Below the pieces are notes generated by a model, which made no database searches, was not told the origin of the DNA, and worked only from the letters and a program-made list of their open reading frames with translations. A DNA stretch of 5,626 nucleotides, taken from the NCBI GenBank assembly GCA_003456455.1, contig DMRV01000017.1, forward strand, positions 1-5,626. Reading direction: 5' to 3'. The stretch comes from Flavobacteriales bacterium (lineage in GTDB: Bacteria > Bacteroidota > Bacteroidia > UBA10329). Shown here piece by piece: positions 5,606 to 5,626 of the stretch. Position 1 is the first letter of the stretch. Each line of letters opens with the position of its first letter. The translations under genes and the position numbers were made by a program.

Positions 5606-5626
5606 TTATCCGATGAGTTGGAGGGC
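5606..5626 (-). CDS. Flagellin D, last seven codons only
   Basis: The right edge cuts a further copy. Read on the minus strand the last 21 bp encode ALQLIG followed by TAA, exactly the end of flagellins B and C. The bases are identical to the end of gene C (4552-4572) but differ at four positions from the end of gene B. A spacer of 73 bp, the same length as that between C and B, separates it from C. The rest of the gene is outside the window; nothing can be said of its length or variable region. Confidence 0.85.
   Translation of the reverse strand, partial: ALQLIG

Larger units (their letters stand above)
3501..5626 (-). repeat. Tandem flagellin array, 1054-bp unit
   Basis: The start codons of B and C are 1054 bp apart, and leader, coding ends and spacer all repeat. 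There are two full units, with the end of a third at the right edge. The repeat is a ready substrate for unequal crossing-over or gene conversion, which could change copy number or reshuffle the variable patches. Confidence 0.85.

Noticed and set aside
1..5626. CRISPR array, tRNA, rRNA, insertion sequence or attachment site
   Set aside because: No regularly spaced short repeats, cloverleaf, transposase frame or terminal inverted repeats were seen; the only long repeats are the flagellin copies.

Overview
The window is a flagellin gene cluster, with every supported gene on the minus strand (transcription runs right to left). The proteins carry bacterial flagellin end domains, including the N-terminal LSSGxRI..PADDAGGLAV signature and the C-terminal DTDIALESTRFAK..QANQL signature. 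Base composition is moderately AT-rich. The wording of the N-termini (MPIVVNSNSSATTASFNLSRA, PADDAGGLAVAYKL) reminds me of marine Verrucomicrobiota or related PVC bacteria. That placement is from memory and weak; only 'flagellated bacterium' is firm.

Layout in transcription order: (1) the last seven codons of a flagellin (D) enter at the right edge. (2) Flagellin C, 326 aa, and (3) flagellin B, 325 aa, form a tandem array with a repeat unit of 1054 bp and nearly identical 73-bp spacers. (4) A 222-bp gap with several hairpins follows. (5) A small 44-codon ORF has a good ribosome binding site and ends 10 nt inside (6) a 529-aa flagellin-like protein. That protein has a long beta-rich central insertion, two cysteines and an extended C-terminus. 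(7) A 957-bp gene-free stretch is rich in inverted repeats. (8) Flagellin A has its start at 606 and runs off the left edge after 202 codons.

Flagellins A, B and C probably build filaments, with constant ends and variable surface patches. The 529-aa protein may be a minor or specialised subunit that displays a carbohydrate-binding-like domain.

The most interesting signal is in the RNA leaders. Each visible flagellin leader has a small hairpin with AGGA(G/A) in its loop, about 30 nt upstream of a second GGA in the Shine-Dalgarno sequence. This is the architecture of CsrA-controlled flagellin mRNA. In the gene-free stretch two further AGGA-loop hairpins lie in tandem (1033-1071) without a flagellin behind them, either as a relic leader or as part of a small CsrA-binding RNA.
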